DNA from: Planctomycetales bacterium | GTDB lineage: Bacteria; Planctomycetota; Planctomycetia; Pirellulales; Pirellulaceae | Assembly (NCBI GenBank): GCA_020426755.1 | Contig: JAGQPK010000002.1 | Location: 1-33,298, forward strand | Length of the DNA stretch: 33,298 bases | Direction: 5' to 3' | Shown: one piece after another, positions 22,864-31,200 of the stretch | Layout: each line of letters starts with the position of its first letter | Numbering within the stretch: the stretch's first letter is position 1 | The notes under the pieces: model-generated | Database searches by the model: none | Told to the model about the DNA's origin: nothing | What the model saw: only the letters and a program-made list of their open reading frames with translations | Program-made: the position numbers and the translations under genes

Positions 22864-24768
22864 ATGACTAGGAATATGCACCGTTACGCTAGACGCCGAG
22901 TTGCTCGCGTTCCCTTGGTTGTTGTCTGCGGCTCCGCAGTATTGATGCTGGGGTGCGGAATTCCTCGTCTCCGCTGTCCGCAAGCTGGACCGGCAACACC
23001 GGCAATGTACGCGTTCAATAACGGCTATTCCTATTGGGAAGCCAATGCCCAGCCGCCACTGCCGCCGTCGCCTTCCGGCGGATCGTACTCTAGCGAAAGC
23101 AGTGATGCTGATAGCATCTCGGTCACACCCGTTTCCTTTCGCAATGCAGACTTCGCAGGCGGTCAGGTTTCACAGTCGCAAGCCGTGAACGATGGTCAAA
23201 GTGCAGACGATGGCCAAGCCGCGGCTTCCGTCGCAAAGCCCAAGAGCAAGGGGCTTTCCAAATTACTGAGCGTCGTGAGCCTGCGTCGCAACAATGCTGC
23301 AGACGATGTCGTAGAGCAGCCGGCGGACACCGCCAGTTCGCTCGATGCTGATGGTACCATCGACTCAACGAACAGTGCCGGCGGCATGACTGGCGAGGAA
23401 ATGTCGTCGTTGCCGTTGGTCGACGAGCCTGTGGTGCTGGGAATGGAGACCGGACCTGACATTCTCTCTTACGAGAACAGTGCGTGTCTGCCGCATCAAG
23501 CATTTTATAACGACCCGTTTCTTTTAGGGCTCATTCAACAGGCGATCGTGGGCAATCAGGAATTGCGGATTCTTGCCGAAGAGGTGCGCATTGCCAGCAA
23601 TGAAGCCTATGCTCGCAGCGGTGAATATCGCCCGTTCGTCAATTTCGGCTTGGGTGCTGGCCTGGACAAGCCCAGTCGCTTCACGCGCGGTGGCGCGGTT
23701 GAGGAGGCGCTGGAGGTTGCTCCCGGCAAGGGCTTTCCCGAACCGTTACCAGACTTCCTGATTGGTGCGAACGTCTCTTGGGAAATCGATATCTGGCATC
23801 GCTTGAGAAACGCACAGCGCGCTGCGGCGATGCGCTACTTTGCGACGCAAGAAGGTCGTAACTTTGTTGTCACGCGCTTGGTCGCGGAGATTGCGGAGAA
23901 GTACTACGATCTGCTGGCGCTCGACGGTCGACGCGAGATCGTGAACAAGACGATCGAAATTCAGCAGGCCAGCCGCGTAGCTGCTCAAGCAAAGAAAGAT
24001 GCGGGCCGCGGTACGGAACTGGCGGTTCAGCGTTTCCAAGCGGAAATTGAAAAGAACCAAGCTGAACTCTCGGTCATCATGCAGGACATTGTTGAGGCAG
24101 AGAATCGCATCAACTTCCTGGTTGGCCGTTACCCGCAACCGGTCGAGCGAATCAATGTCGAGTTCATCGATTTGAATCTCAACACCCTGAACGCGGGCGT
24201 CCCTTCGCAACTGCTTCGCAATCGTGCTGACATCCGTCAAGCCGAACGTGAGGTGGCGGCGGCTGGCTTAGATGTGCGATCCGCGCGGGCACGCTTCTAT
24301 CCGTCGCTCGATTTGACGGCCGGCCTCGGATGGAATGCCTTCAGTACAGGCTATCTCTTCCGCAGTCCCGAGTCGCTGATGTATGGCGTCGCTGCGGAGT
24401 TGGTGGGGCCGCTGATCAACAAGCGAGCGATTCAAGCGGCCTACAGCACGGCCAATGCGACCCAGTTGCAGGCAATTTACAAGTACCAGCAAACCGTGCT
24501 CGAAGCCCACATCGAAGTCGTCAACTACATCACGAAAGTGGAGAATTACCGCCGCAGTATCGAGTCGAAGAAACAGCAAATGCGTTCGTTGGAAGCATCG
24601 GTTGATTCGGCAACCAAGTTGTTCCAGAACGCCCGCGCCGAATACGTGGAAGTGTTGTTAGCACAGCGTGAACTCATGGAAGCCAAGTTGCAGGTGATCG
24701 AAACCAAGCGTGAACAACTGTCGGCAATCGTCAACGCCTACCAGGCACTCGGCGGTGGTGCTTTCTGA
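22864..24768 (+). CDS. Outer-membrane factor lipoprotein (TolC/NodT-like) of the RND system
   Basis: This is the channel partner of the adaptor and pump. The 634-residue product has a basic N-terminus, a hydrophobic segment and a lipobox-like LMLGC, making Cys31 the likely lipidated residue. About 185 residues of Ser-, Ala-, Asp- and Gln-rich low-complexity sequence follow (about 32-215). Two outer-membrane efflux (OEP) repeats then run from about residue 218 (FLLGLIQQAIVGNQELRILA) to 634. Characteristic segments include SWEIDIWHRLRNAQRAA, PSQLLRNRADIRQAEREVAA (P..LL..RPDI..AE..L) and ARARFYPSLDLTAGLGW. A typical NodT-type OMF has about 470-500 residues, so the linker accounts for the excess. 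ATG at 22864 or 22876 are both possible starts. Confidence 0.92.
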   Translation: MTRNMHRYARRRVARVPLVVVCGSAVLMLGCGIPRLRCPQAGPATPAMYAFNNGYSYWEANAQPPLPPSPSGGSYSSESSDADSISVTPVSFRNADFAGGQVSQSQAVNDGQSADDGQAAASVAKPKSKGLSKLLSVVSLRRNNAADDVVEQPADTASSLDADGTIDSTNSAGGMTGEEMSSLPLVDEPVVLGMETGPDILSYENSACLPHQAFYNDPFLLGLIQQAIVGNQELRILAEEVRIASNEAYARSGEYRPFVNFGLGAGLDKPSRFTRGGAVEEALEVAPGKGFPEPLPDFLIGANVSWEIDIWHRLRNAQRAAAMRYFATQEGRNFVVTRLVAEIAEKYYDLLALDGRREIVNKTIEIQQASRVAAQAKKDAGRGTELAVQRFQAEIEKNQAELSVIMQDIVEAENRINFLVGRYPQPVERINVEFIDLNLNTLNAGVPSQLLRNRADIRQAEREVAAAGLDVRSARARFYPSLDLTAGLGWNAFSTGYLFRSPESLMYGVAAELVGPLINKRAIQAAYSTANATQLQAIYKYQQTVLEAHIEVVNYITKVENYRRSIESKKQQMRSLEASVDSATKLFQNARAEYVEVLLAQRELMEAKLQVIETKREQLSAIVNAYQALGGGAF

Positions 24769-24790
24769 TTGCCGAAGTGAACGTCGGGTG

Positions 24791-24828
24791 CGGCCGCATC
24801 TCGCTGGGAGCGCGGCCGTGTGTTCTTT
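24791..24828 (+). terminator. Candidate terminator after the RND operon
   Basis: CGGCCGC (24791-24797) and GCGGCCG (24812-24818) form a GC-rich 7-bp stem with a 14-nt loop, followed by TGTGTTCTTTT. It begins about 20 nt after the outer-membrane factor stop codon. The large loop and interrupted T-tract make it imperfect. Confidence 0.4.
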
Positions 24829-24845
24829 TGAAGTGAGGTTGCGCT

Positions 24846-25063
24846 TTTGGAGTGCGGCCGCGCAGCTGCCGCTTTCAAACGAAGGCAACCGGTTCGATCC
24901 GGTGAACTCGATCCAATCGGAACGACTCGAAACTACCTCGTTGTTGGCGGCAACGATATGCAGCACGGGGGCTAACAGCGCGGCTTGTCGCGCGGCCGGA
25001 ATTCATCGCACTCGCCCACGTTTATCTTGGTGAAAAGCGATAGCTGTGCGATCGCACTCCAAG
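24846..25063 (+). repeat. Family B inverted-repeat element, copy A
   Basis: The left arm (24846-24875, TTTGGAGTGCGGCCGC then GCAGCTGCCGCTTT) and the right arm (25034-25063, AAAGCGATAGCTGTGC then GATCGCACTCCAAG) are imperfect inverted repeats; about 23 of 30 positions are complementary by identity. The core is 158 bp. The left arm and the next 20 bases (AAACGAAG, CAACCGGTTCG) recur at 26586. Confidence 0.85.
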
Positions 25064-25229
25064 ATAATCCTTGTACCCGCGTGCGATTTGACGCCCACAC
25101 ATTGTCGCACGTATCGCGTTCAGCTTGACGCCGCCTGTTCGTGCGTTGGCTTCGGGAATACAATCGAGGCGTTAGGTGAGCTGCGGTTACTATTCGCTAC
25201 GCGTGAATTAATTATACGAGTCGATTGTT
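25064..25229. other. Upstream region of the fhcB-like gene
   Basis: Between family B copy A and the start codon lie 166 nt without a gene. It is locally AT-rich near 25206-25220 (TTAATTATAC), which may be part of a promoter, but I could not identify a -35/-10 pair with acceptable spacing. Confidence 0.3.
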
Positions 25230-26543
25230 GTGTCAACGGAGCAAGTCCTCAGGAATGTCCCCTGCCCGGGTTGCGGGTGTGTTTGCGATGACTTGAGTCT
25301 GCGCGTCGCGGCGGGGCAATTGCTCGAGATTTCGCCCGCCTGTCCGTTGGCGCAGGACTGGTTTCAGCGTCATTGGTCTAGTGACGGCGCGGTGGTGAAG
25401 GTCGATGGTCGGCCGAGTAGCTTGCAGGAGGCGGTGTCGGCCGCAGCTGCCATCATGCACAGCGCCGACTACCCGTTGGTCTACGGTCTGTCGCGGAGTG
25501 CGACGCGGGGGCAGCGAGCGGCGGTTGCTCTGGCCGAAACTGTTGGTGCGATAGTTGACACAACCGCGTCACTCTGTCACGGGCCATCAATTGTTGCCAT
25601 TCAAGAAGTCGGTGAAATCACGAGTACGCTGGGAGAGATTCGAAATCGCGCGGACTTGGTTGTCTTTTGGGGTTGCAATCCTGCTGAGTCGCATCCGCGT
25701 CACGCCGAACGTTATTCTGTCACCGGAATGGGAAAGCACGTCCCGGGCGGACGGGACGATCGACGTATCGTGATGGTCGGAGACGAGCGTTGGGTCGGCT
25801 CGTGGCAAGTGGACGCGACAGGCACGCAGGCGGATTCAACAATTGGCATTCCGCCGGATAGTGATTTTGAAACACTGGCGTCGTTACACGCGGCGCTTGT
25901 AAGTGGTGATGACGACCTGTTGTCAGAGCCGTTGCGGCAGTTGTTGAGTTGGATGAAGAGTTGCCGCTACGGTGTTGTGTTCTTTGGTCTGGGCTTGGCG
26001 AAAACGCCGATGTGGCGTGATGGCGAAGCGACGCAGTCGGGGCACAACGATGTGGCGGCACTGCTGCGCCTCGTCGCGGATCTCAACGCACATACTCGCT
26101 TCACCGCGCGACGATTGCGCATGCAGGGCGACGTGTCGGGCGCAGACAGTGTACTCTGTTGGCAGACCGGCTATCCGTTCGGTGTCGATTTGACACGCGG
26201 CCATCCACGTTACAATCCTGGCGAGTTCACTGCGAATGAACTGCTGGAACGCGGAGATGTCGACGCGTGTTTGATATTGGGTGCCGAGACGATAGGCGAC
26301 TTGACGAGTGCCGCGCGCGAACATCTCAACAGAGTTCCCACGATTCTGATTGACTATCCTAACGCTAAGCCGCCCACGTTCGTCCCTCGCGTGCAGATCA
26401 CAACCGCGGTATACGGTATTCACGCGCCGGGTACTATCTACCGAATGGATAACGTGCCTCTGTCGCTTCGCCAATTGGTTCCGTGTGATTTACCTACGGA
26501 TGAAGCGGTACTGACGAGTATCGAACGTGAATACCGGCGGTGA
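25230..26543 (+). CDS. fhcB: Formylmethanofuran dehydrogenase subunit B-like protein (FhcB)
   Basis: In methylotrophic bacteria and Planctomycetes, FhcB belongs to the formyltransferase/hydrolase complex FhcABCD, which releases formate from formyl-tetrahydromethanopterin or a methanofuran analogue; archaeal FwdB/FmdB is the molybdopterin subunit. The 437-residue product has the N-terminal CPGCGCVCDDL (Cys 12, 15, 17, 19), the molybdopterin-oxidoreductase-like block TASLCHGPSIVAIQEVGEI with Cys116, and RADLVVFWGCNPAESHPRH. The start is GTG at 25230 with no strong ribosome binding site. Neighbours belong to other pathways: no fhcA, fhcC, fhcD or mch is present within the window. It is flanked on both sides by family B repeats. 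The assignment rests on motif memory, not alignment. Confidence 0.82.
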   Translation: MSTEQVLRNVPCPGCGCVCDDLSLRVAAGQLLEISPACPLAQDWFQRHWSSDGAVVKVDGRPSSLQEAVSAAAAIMHSADYPLVYGLSRSATRGQRAAVALAETVGAIVDTTASLCHGPSIVAIQEVGEITSTLGEIRNRADLVVFWGCNPAESHPRHAERYSVTGMGKHVPGGRDDRRIVMVGDERWVGSWQVDATGTQADSTIGIPPDSDFETLASLHAALVSGDDDLLSEPLRQLLSWMKSCRYGVVFFGLGLAKTPMWRDGEATQSGHNDVAALLRLVADLNAHTRFTARRLRMQGDVSGADSVLCWQTGYPFGVDLTRGHPRYNPGEFTANELLERGDVDACLILGAETIGDLTSAAREHLNRVPTILIDYPNAKPPTFVPRVQITTAVYGIHAPGTIYRMDNVPLSLRQLVPCDLPTDEAVLTSIEREYRR

Positions 26544-26555
26544 TGGCGCGGCTGT

Positions 26556-26597
26556 CATTTGGAGTGCGGCATTTGGAGTGCGGCATTTGGAGTGCGG
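26556..26597 (+). repeat. Three tandem 14-bp repeats at the end of family B copy B
   Basis: CATTTGGAGTGCGG occurs three times head to tail without any mismatch (26556-26569, 26570-26583, 26584-26597). The unit is the outer end of the family B left arm, so the terminus of the element has been triplicated. Confidence 0.92.
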
Positions 26598-26773
26598 CCG
26601 CGCAGCTGCCGCTTTGAAACGAAGCCAACCGGTTCGCTTCAGCGCCGACGTTCCAACGCCAAGCAGGGGACAAGCTGTCAGACGACAAATACGTTCGTCT
26701 AAGGACAAGATTCTAACGGTTTCGACGCGATGAGCGCTCTGGTAAAGCGATAGCTGCACGATCGCACTCCAAA
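26586..26773 (+). repeat. Family B inverted-repeat element, copy B
   Basis: The left arm (26586-26615) is identical to that of copy A, and the following AAACGAAG and CAACCGGTTCG segments are also shared. The right arm (26744-26773, AAAGCGATAGCTGCAC then GATCGCACTCCAAA) differs from copy A at three positions. The remaining core of about 110 bp shows no evident similarity to copy A. Confidence 0.85.
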
Positions 26774-26920
26774 TGGCGAACAATACGCTTGCCCCAAACT
26801 GGATATTGACTAAAACGTAATTCGAGGGGTGCATGGCCGGCGCAACGAACGACGATGTCGTCGGGCAGCAGGAGGAGCTTTGCGTATCAAGACCTAAACG
26901 TTTCCTTGGAAACCGCAGCC

Positions 26921-28291
26921 ATGCAACGTGGACAAGCGACCGCGCGCCGACGACATCGATTCGAGTTCTTAGAATCGCGTTTGGCGTTGACGGCGCCCAC
27001 GTTCGACGTTCACACGCTCGGCGCATACGGCATTCGGAATGTGGCGTTCGTGGACTTCGACGGTGACGGGCGAAACGAGATCATTCAGCAAACCGATGAT
27101 CGAGTCATCATTTCGCGGGTGCCGGAAGTCTTAGGGACGTCGCTTCCTCTTGTTAGGACGACGTACGGTTCTGCCTTCGATGTTGGCGACATTGACGGTG
27201 ATGGCCAGCTTGATCTTGCCACGAACCGGTCACCGATACCGACATCTGTCAAGATTCTGTTGCTGCGCGATTTCGATCAAGATGGCGATCTCGACCTGGT
27301 GACGGCACACGAAGACTGTAGTGCCGCAGACGAGGTGTGTTCCTCCGTTGTTGCGACGCAGGCGAACTTGGGAAATGGTGATGGGCAGTTCGCTCGCCCC
27401 GTCAACATCGACATTTTCAGCGACGTCAGTCATCTCGTTGCGCAGGATCTAGACAGTGACGGACTGTTGGATCTCCTGGCGGTGCGCGACGAATGCGACT
27501 TGATGGACGGCAGTTGTGACGTTTCGCTCGTGTGGATGAAGAACGCAGGCGATCATTTTCAGCGTAGTGCGGTGCTCTTGGATTTTCCGTGGCAAGTGGC
27601 GTCATTGTCATTCGCCGACTTCGACTTGGACGGTGAACGGGACATCGTGATGATGTCGATGGGTGGGGCACTTGCGTGGGCGCGAAAAGCGGCTGACATT
27701 CCTGCTTATGAACCGGCAGTCACCCTGCGTGCCAAAGAAACGATCGTCACCGATAGATACTATCCGTCGCCAGGCGGTGTTGTTGCAGGTGATTTCGATG
27801 GAGATGGTGACGTCGACATCATCGACGTGCTGAATGACGGGACGTCGCAGATCGGCTGGTTTGAAAACACGGTCAATGATCCCAGCCCGACAGGGCAGCT
27901 CTTCGCACCGCGTCAAGCGATCTCAATCGGGACTCGTTATCACGATCGGATCTTTGCTGGCGATCTGAACAACGACGGTACGCTCGACCTCGCGATCACG
28001 GCGTCGCGAAATTCCAACGGCCTGCATCTACTGATCAATACACTTTCGCCGCCGCCCGCGCACGTGATTGGCGACGTCAATGGCGATGGAGTGTTTGATT
28101 CAAGCGATCTGGTGCTCGTGTTTGCCGCTGGCGAATTCGAAGACAACCGGATCGGCAACTCATCGTTTGATGAGGGCGACTGGAACGGCGACGGTGACTT
28201 TACGACGAGCGATCTCGTCGCAGCGTTTCAGTCCGGCGGTTATACAGCGGATGGAGAGGCACGAGATGCGATCACGCAACCGATACGGTAG
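26921..28291 (+). CDS. Secreted FG-GAP/VCBS beta-propeller protein with dockerin-like C-terminus
   Basis: The 456-residue product begins RRRHRFEFLESRLALTA, the arginine-rich N-terminus with an LESR(L)LA-type motif that is frequent in large secreted planctomycete proteins. Residues about 20-375 contain FG-GAP/VCBS repeats with calcium-type loops (DFDGDGRNE, DIDGDGQLD, DFDQDGDLD, DFDGDGDVD, DLNNDGTLD). Residues about 381-445 form a dockerin-like pair, GDVNGDGVFDSSDLVLVFAA and EGDWNGDGDFTTSDLVAAFQ. ATG at 26921 (GGAA about 9 nt upstream) is favoured because it places the LESR motif near the start; an ATG at 26855 is possible. The stop lies 26 nt inside the next gene. A role in surface adhesion or protein assembly is inferred only from architecture. 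Confidence 0.82.
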   Translation: MQRGQATARRRHRFEFLESRLALTAPTFDVHTLGAYGIRNVAFVDFDGDGRNEIIQQTDDRVIISRVPEVLGTSLPLVRTTYGSAFDVGDIDGDGQLDLATNRSPIPTSVKILLLRDFDQDGDLDLVTAHEDCSAADEVCSSVVATQANLGNGDGQFARPVNIDIFSDVSHLVAQDLDSDGLLDLLAVRDECDLMDGSCDVSLVWMKNAGDHFQRSAVLLDFPWQVASLSFADFDLDGERDIVMMSMGGALAWARKAADIPAYEPAVTLRAKETIVTDRYYPSPGGVVAGDFDGDGDVDIIDVLNDGTSQIGWFENTVNDPSPTGQLFAPRQAISIGTRYHDRIFAGDLNNDGTLDLAITASRNSNGLHLLINTLSPPPAHVIGDVNGDGVFDSSDLVLVFAAGEFEDNRIGNSSFDEGDWNGDGDFTTSDLVAAFQSGGYTADGEARDAITQPIR

Positions 28292-31200
28292 GCGGCGCCA
28301 TGGCTTGCTGGCCGAGTCGCTGGAGTCGCGGCGTTTGTTGACGCGCGCAATCGATGTGGATCGCGATGGTGACGTCGATGCCTACTATCAAGGCACATGG
28401 TTCGAGAATGTCGATGGCCGGGGAAACCTGGTGGCTCATCAGTTTACTGATCGCAAAGGAGTGAGTTCCGAGGCAGCCGATTTGGACGGCGACGGGGATC
28501 TGGATTTCATTACCAACGAACCGGCTTGGTATGAGAATCTCGACGGACGAGGCAAGTCCTTCGCAGTTCATTCCTTTGACGGCGATCCGTTGCCGGCCAC
28601 GCGTATGAAGCTGTTCGACGTGGGCGGTGACGGCGACCTGGATGTTATCCTGTTTCAAGGCAGCGATGTCGTCTGGTATGAGCAGACGCCGGGTGCCGAA
28701 CGATTTACGCATCATACACTCGACTTGAATGGCGTGGCAGGAACGCTGTCGGATGTGACTGACGCCGATCTGGATGGGGATCTCGATCTGCTGACGTTTG
28801 TCGCTGGTACTCCGGACGATCAATCGAACAAGGTCGTGCTCTTGACTACCGAGGAAGACGGCAGCTATCGCAGCACGATCCTGGCTCAAGACGATCCGTT
28901 CTGGGGTCAGCATTTCTTGGGCGACGGAGAATTTATTGACATTGATGGTGACGGCTTTGATGACATCGTGCGCAAGGAATTCTACGATGGAATATTCTAT
29001 CTCTTGATGCGAAATGGGGCCGAGTCGCAACTGAAGTTCGAGACGCCGCAATACATGGTCGGCGTCAGCGGGTTCTTCGAAGTGGGATACCTGCTTGGGT
29101 TCGTGGACGTCGACGGTGATGGCGATCTCGATGCAGTGGGCGAAAGCAGCTTCCAACCGATCGTCTACGTTGCGACTTTGAACGCTGGTAAGTACACGGC
29201 GTTTACCGCGGTTGCCACGCTCGACTATCCGACGACACAAAACTATTCGTTCGACGCCGTTGCCGATCTAAATGGCGACGGCAACCTCGACGTGATCGCT
29301 CACGAGTTTAATGATGAGCTGCCGGTTTGGTTTGACGGTGCTACCGGATTGGTGCATATCAACAAATTGCCTGCTGCTTTGCAGCCGGGCGATGCGAATC
29401 TCGATTCGTACGTTGACGAAGCAGATCTGATTCTTGTCGCTCAGGCGGGCAAGTATCAAACTGCGGCAGGCTGGAGTGAAGGAGATTGGGACGGCGCGCC
29501 CGGTGGCTTCTTTGAATCGCCACCGACGGGTGACGGCCTATTTAATGACAGCGATTTGCAGCAACTGCTGGCCACCGGGTTGTATCGCGCGGGCTCGTAT
29601 ACGGACGTTGGCTTGAATCGCGCGACGGGACTCACGGCGCTCGGTCGGCGGATTCACGATACGGACGTCACCTTCGACTACGATTCAGCGACGGGGATCG
29701 TCACGTTAGCATCTTCGACGCCGTTGACGGCTCTGTTGATACGGTCCGCCAGTGGTATGTGGACCGGTCAGCAGACAATGCCCTTGGACGGTCCATTCGA
29801 CGTCGCTTCGCCGTCGGAGATTTTTCGTTTTGATCTAGCCGGGTTCGAAGCGGGTAATCTCGGTGCCATTCTGCCGCCGGGAATGGGTTGGCGGCAGTTG
29901 ATGAACGACGTCAAGATCGATGGCGCCCGAGCTGCGGGCGGCGAGCTTGGTACGGTGCGACTGACCTGCAGCAATTGTGGGCTCGACGTCGATTCACTTA
30001 CAAACGCGATCGACCAGCAAATCAACTCGCGCGAATACGATTGGGATCTTGACGGCCGAACGGACGCGAACGACTTGCGTTACTTGGTTCAAAATGTGTT
30101 CCAGTCGTCGATCGGTGATGCAAACCTCGATGGCATATTCAACTCATCGGATCTAGTGCAAGTGCTGGCCGCCGGAGAGTATGAAGACACGGTTGAGAAC
30201 AACTCGACGTGGGACCGCGGTGACTGGAATGGCGATCGTGAGTTCAACACGGCGGATCTCGTGTTCGCCTTCGCGTATGGGCACTTTGCCGACATCCCGA
30301 TACCGCCTGTTACGCCCACGTCGGGGCCCGTTGAATTTTCACTCCACGAAGTATCCGAGTTCTGCAAGTGTTACGTGGCCGTCGATACGGTGGCTGATTT
30401 GGATGGTGACGGAGACGATGACCTCCTGTTGTTTTCATTCATTGAGGAGAACGTCACGTGGGCGGAAAATCTCAATGGCGAGGGCTTGTTCGGTGCGCCG
30501 CGGTTGATTGGTGAGCTGGCCGGAATTGCCGTGATTACAGCCGATGTCGACGGCGATGGCGACGTGGATGTAATCGGCGCTACGCCGTCGGTCGGAACGG
30601 GGCAGATCGTTTGGTACGAGAACCTTGGGGGTGGTCAGTTCGTGCCCCAGGCTCACATGATTTCTACCAGCGACGGAGCGGTGGTGCTCTCGATGGGCGA
30701 TGTCGATCAGGACGGGGACTTCGATCTGTTGGCAGCGAGTGGCGTTTTCCAACAAACGGGACGCATCGTCTGGTTTGAAAACGTGTCGCCGCAGGGAACG
30801 TTTGTGCGTCGCGATGTGCTGAGCACACACCCGGCGAGTTACGGTGTGCAGTGGGCCGACATGGATCACGACGGCGACCTTGACGTCTTCGCCGGCCATA
30901 GCGACAACGAGTTTGAGTGGTTCGAAAACGTGGACGGTCGTGGGCAATTTGTCGCTCGACCGTCCACGCCATCGTTCGCTACGGCGGTCTACCGACTAGC
31001 CGACATCGACGGTGACGGTGACTTGGACGTACTCGCTTCCGGCCCAGCGACGACGTCGATTCGCTGGTATCGAAACGAAGGGGAAAACTTCACGGAGTTT
31101 GCCGTTCCTTTTGAAACGAACGACACGGTCTTCTCCGGCGCCCTTGGCGATCTTGACGGCGACGGTGATCCCGACATTGTGCTCCAATCCAAGCCGGCCG

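Larger units (their letters stand above)
26544..26920. other. Intergenic region with family B element
   Basis: The 377-nt gap carries the three tandem 14-bp units, family B copy B, and about 145 nt leading into the first beta-propeller gene. An AGGAGG at 26869-26875 has no suitable in-frame start codon at normal distance. Confidence 0.5.

Noticed and set aside
28272-29240. A minus-strand open frame of 322 codons opposite the giant repeat protein.
   Set aside because: The repeated Asp-Gly codons of the sense gene create an open antisense frame; no independent evidence for a gene.
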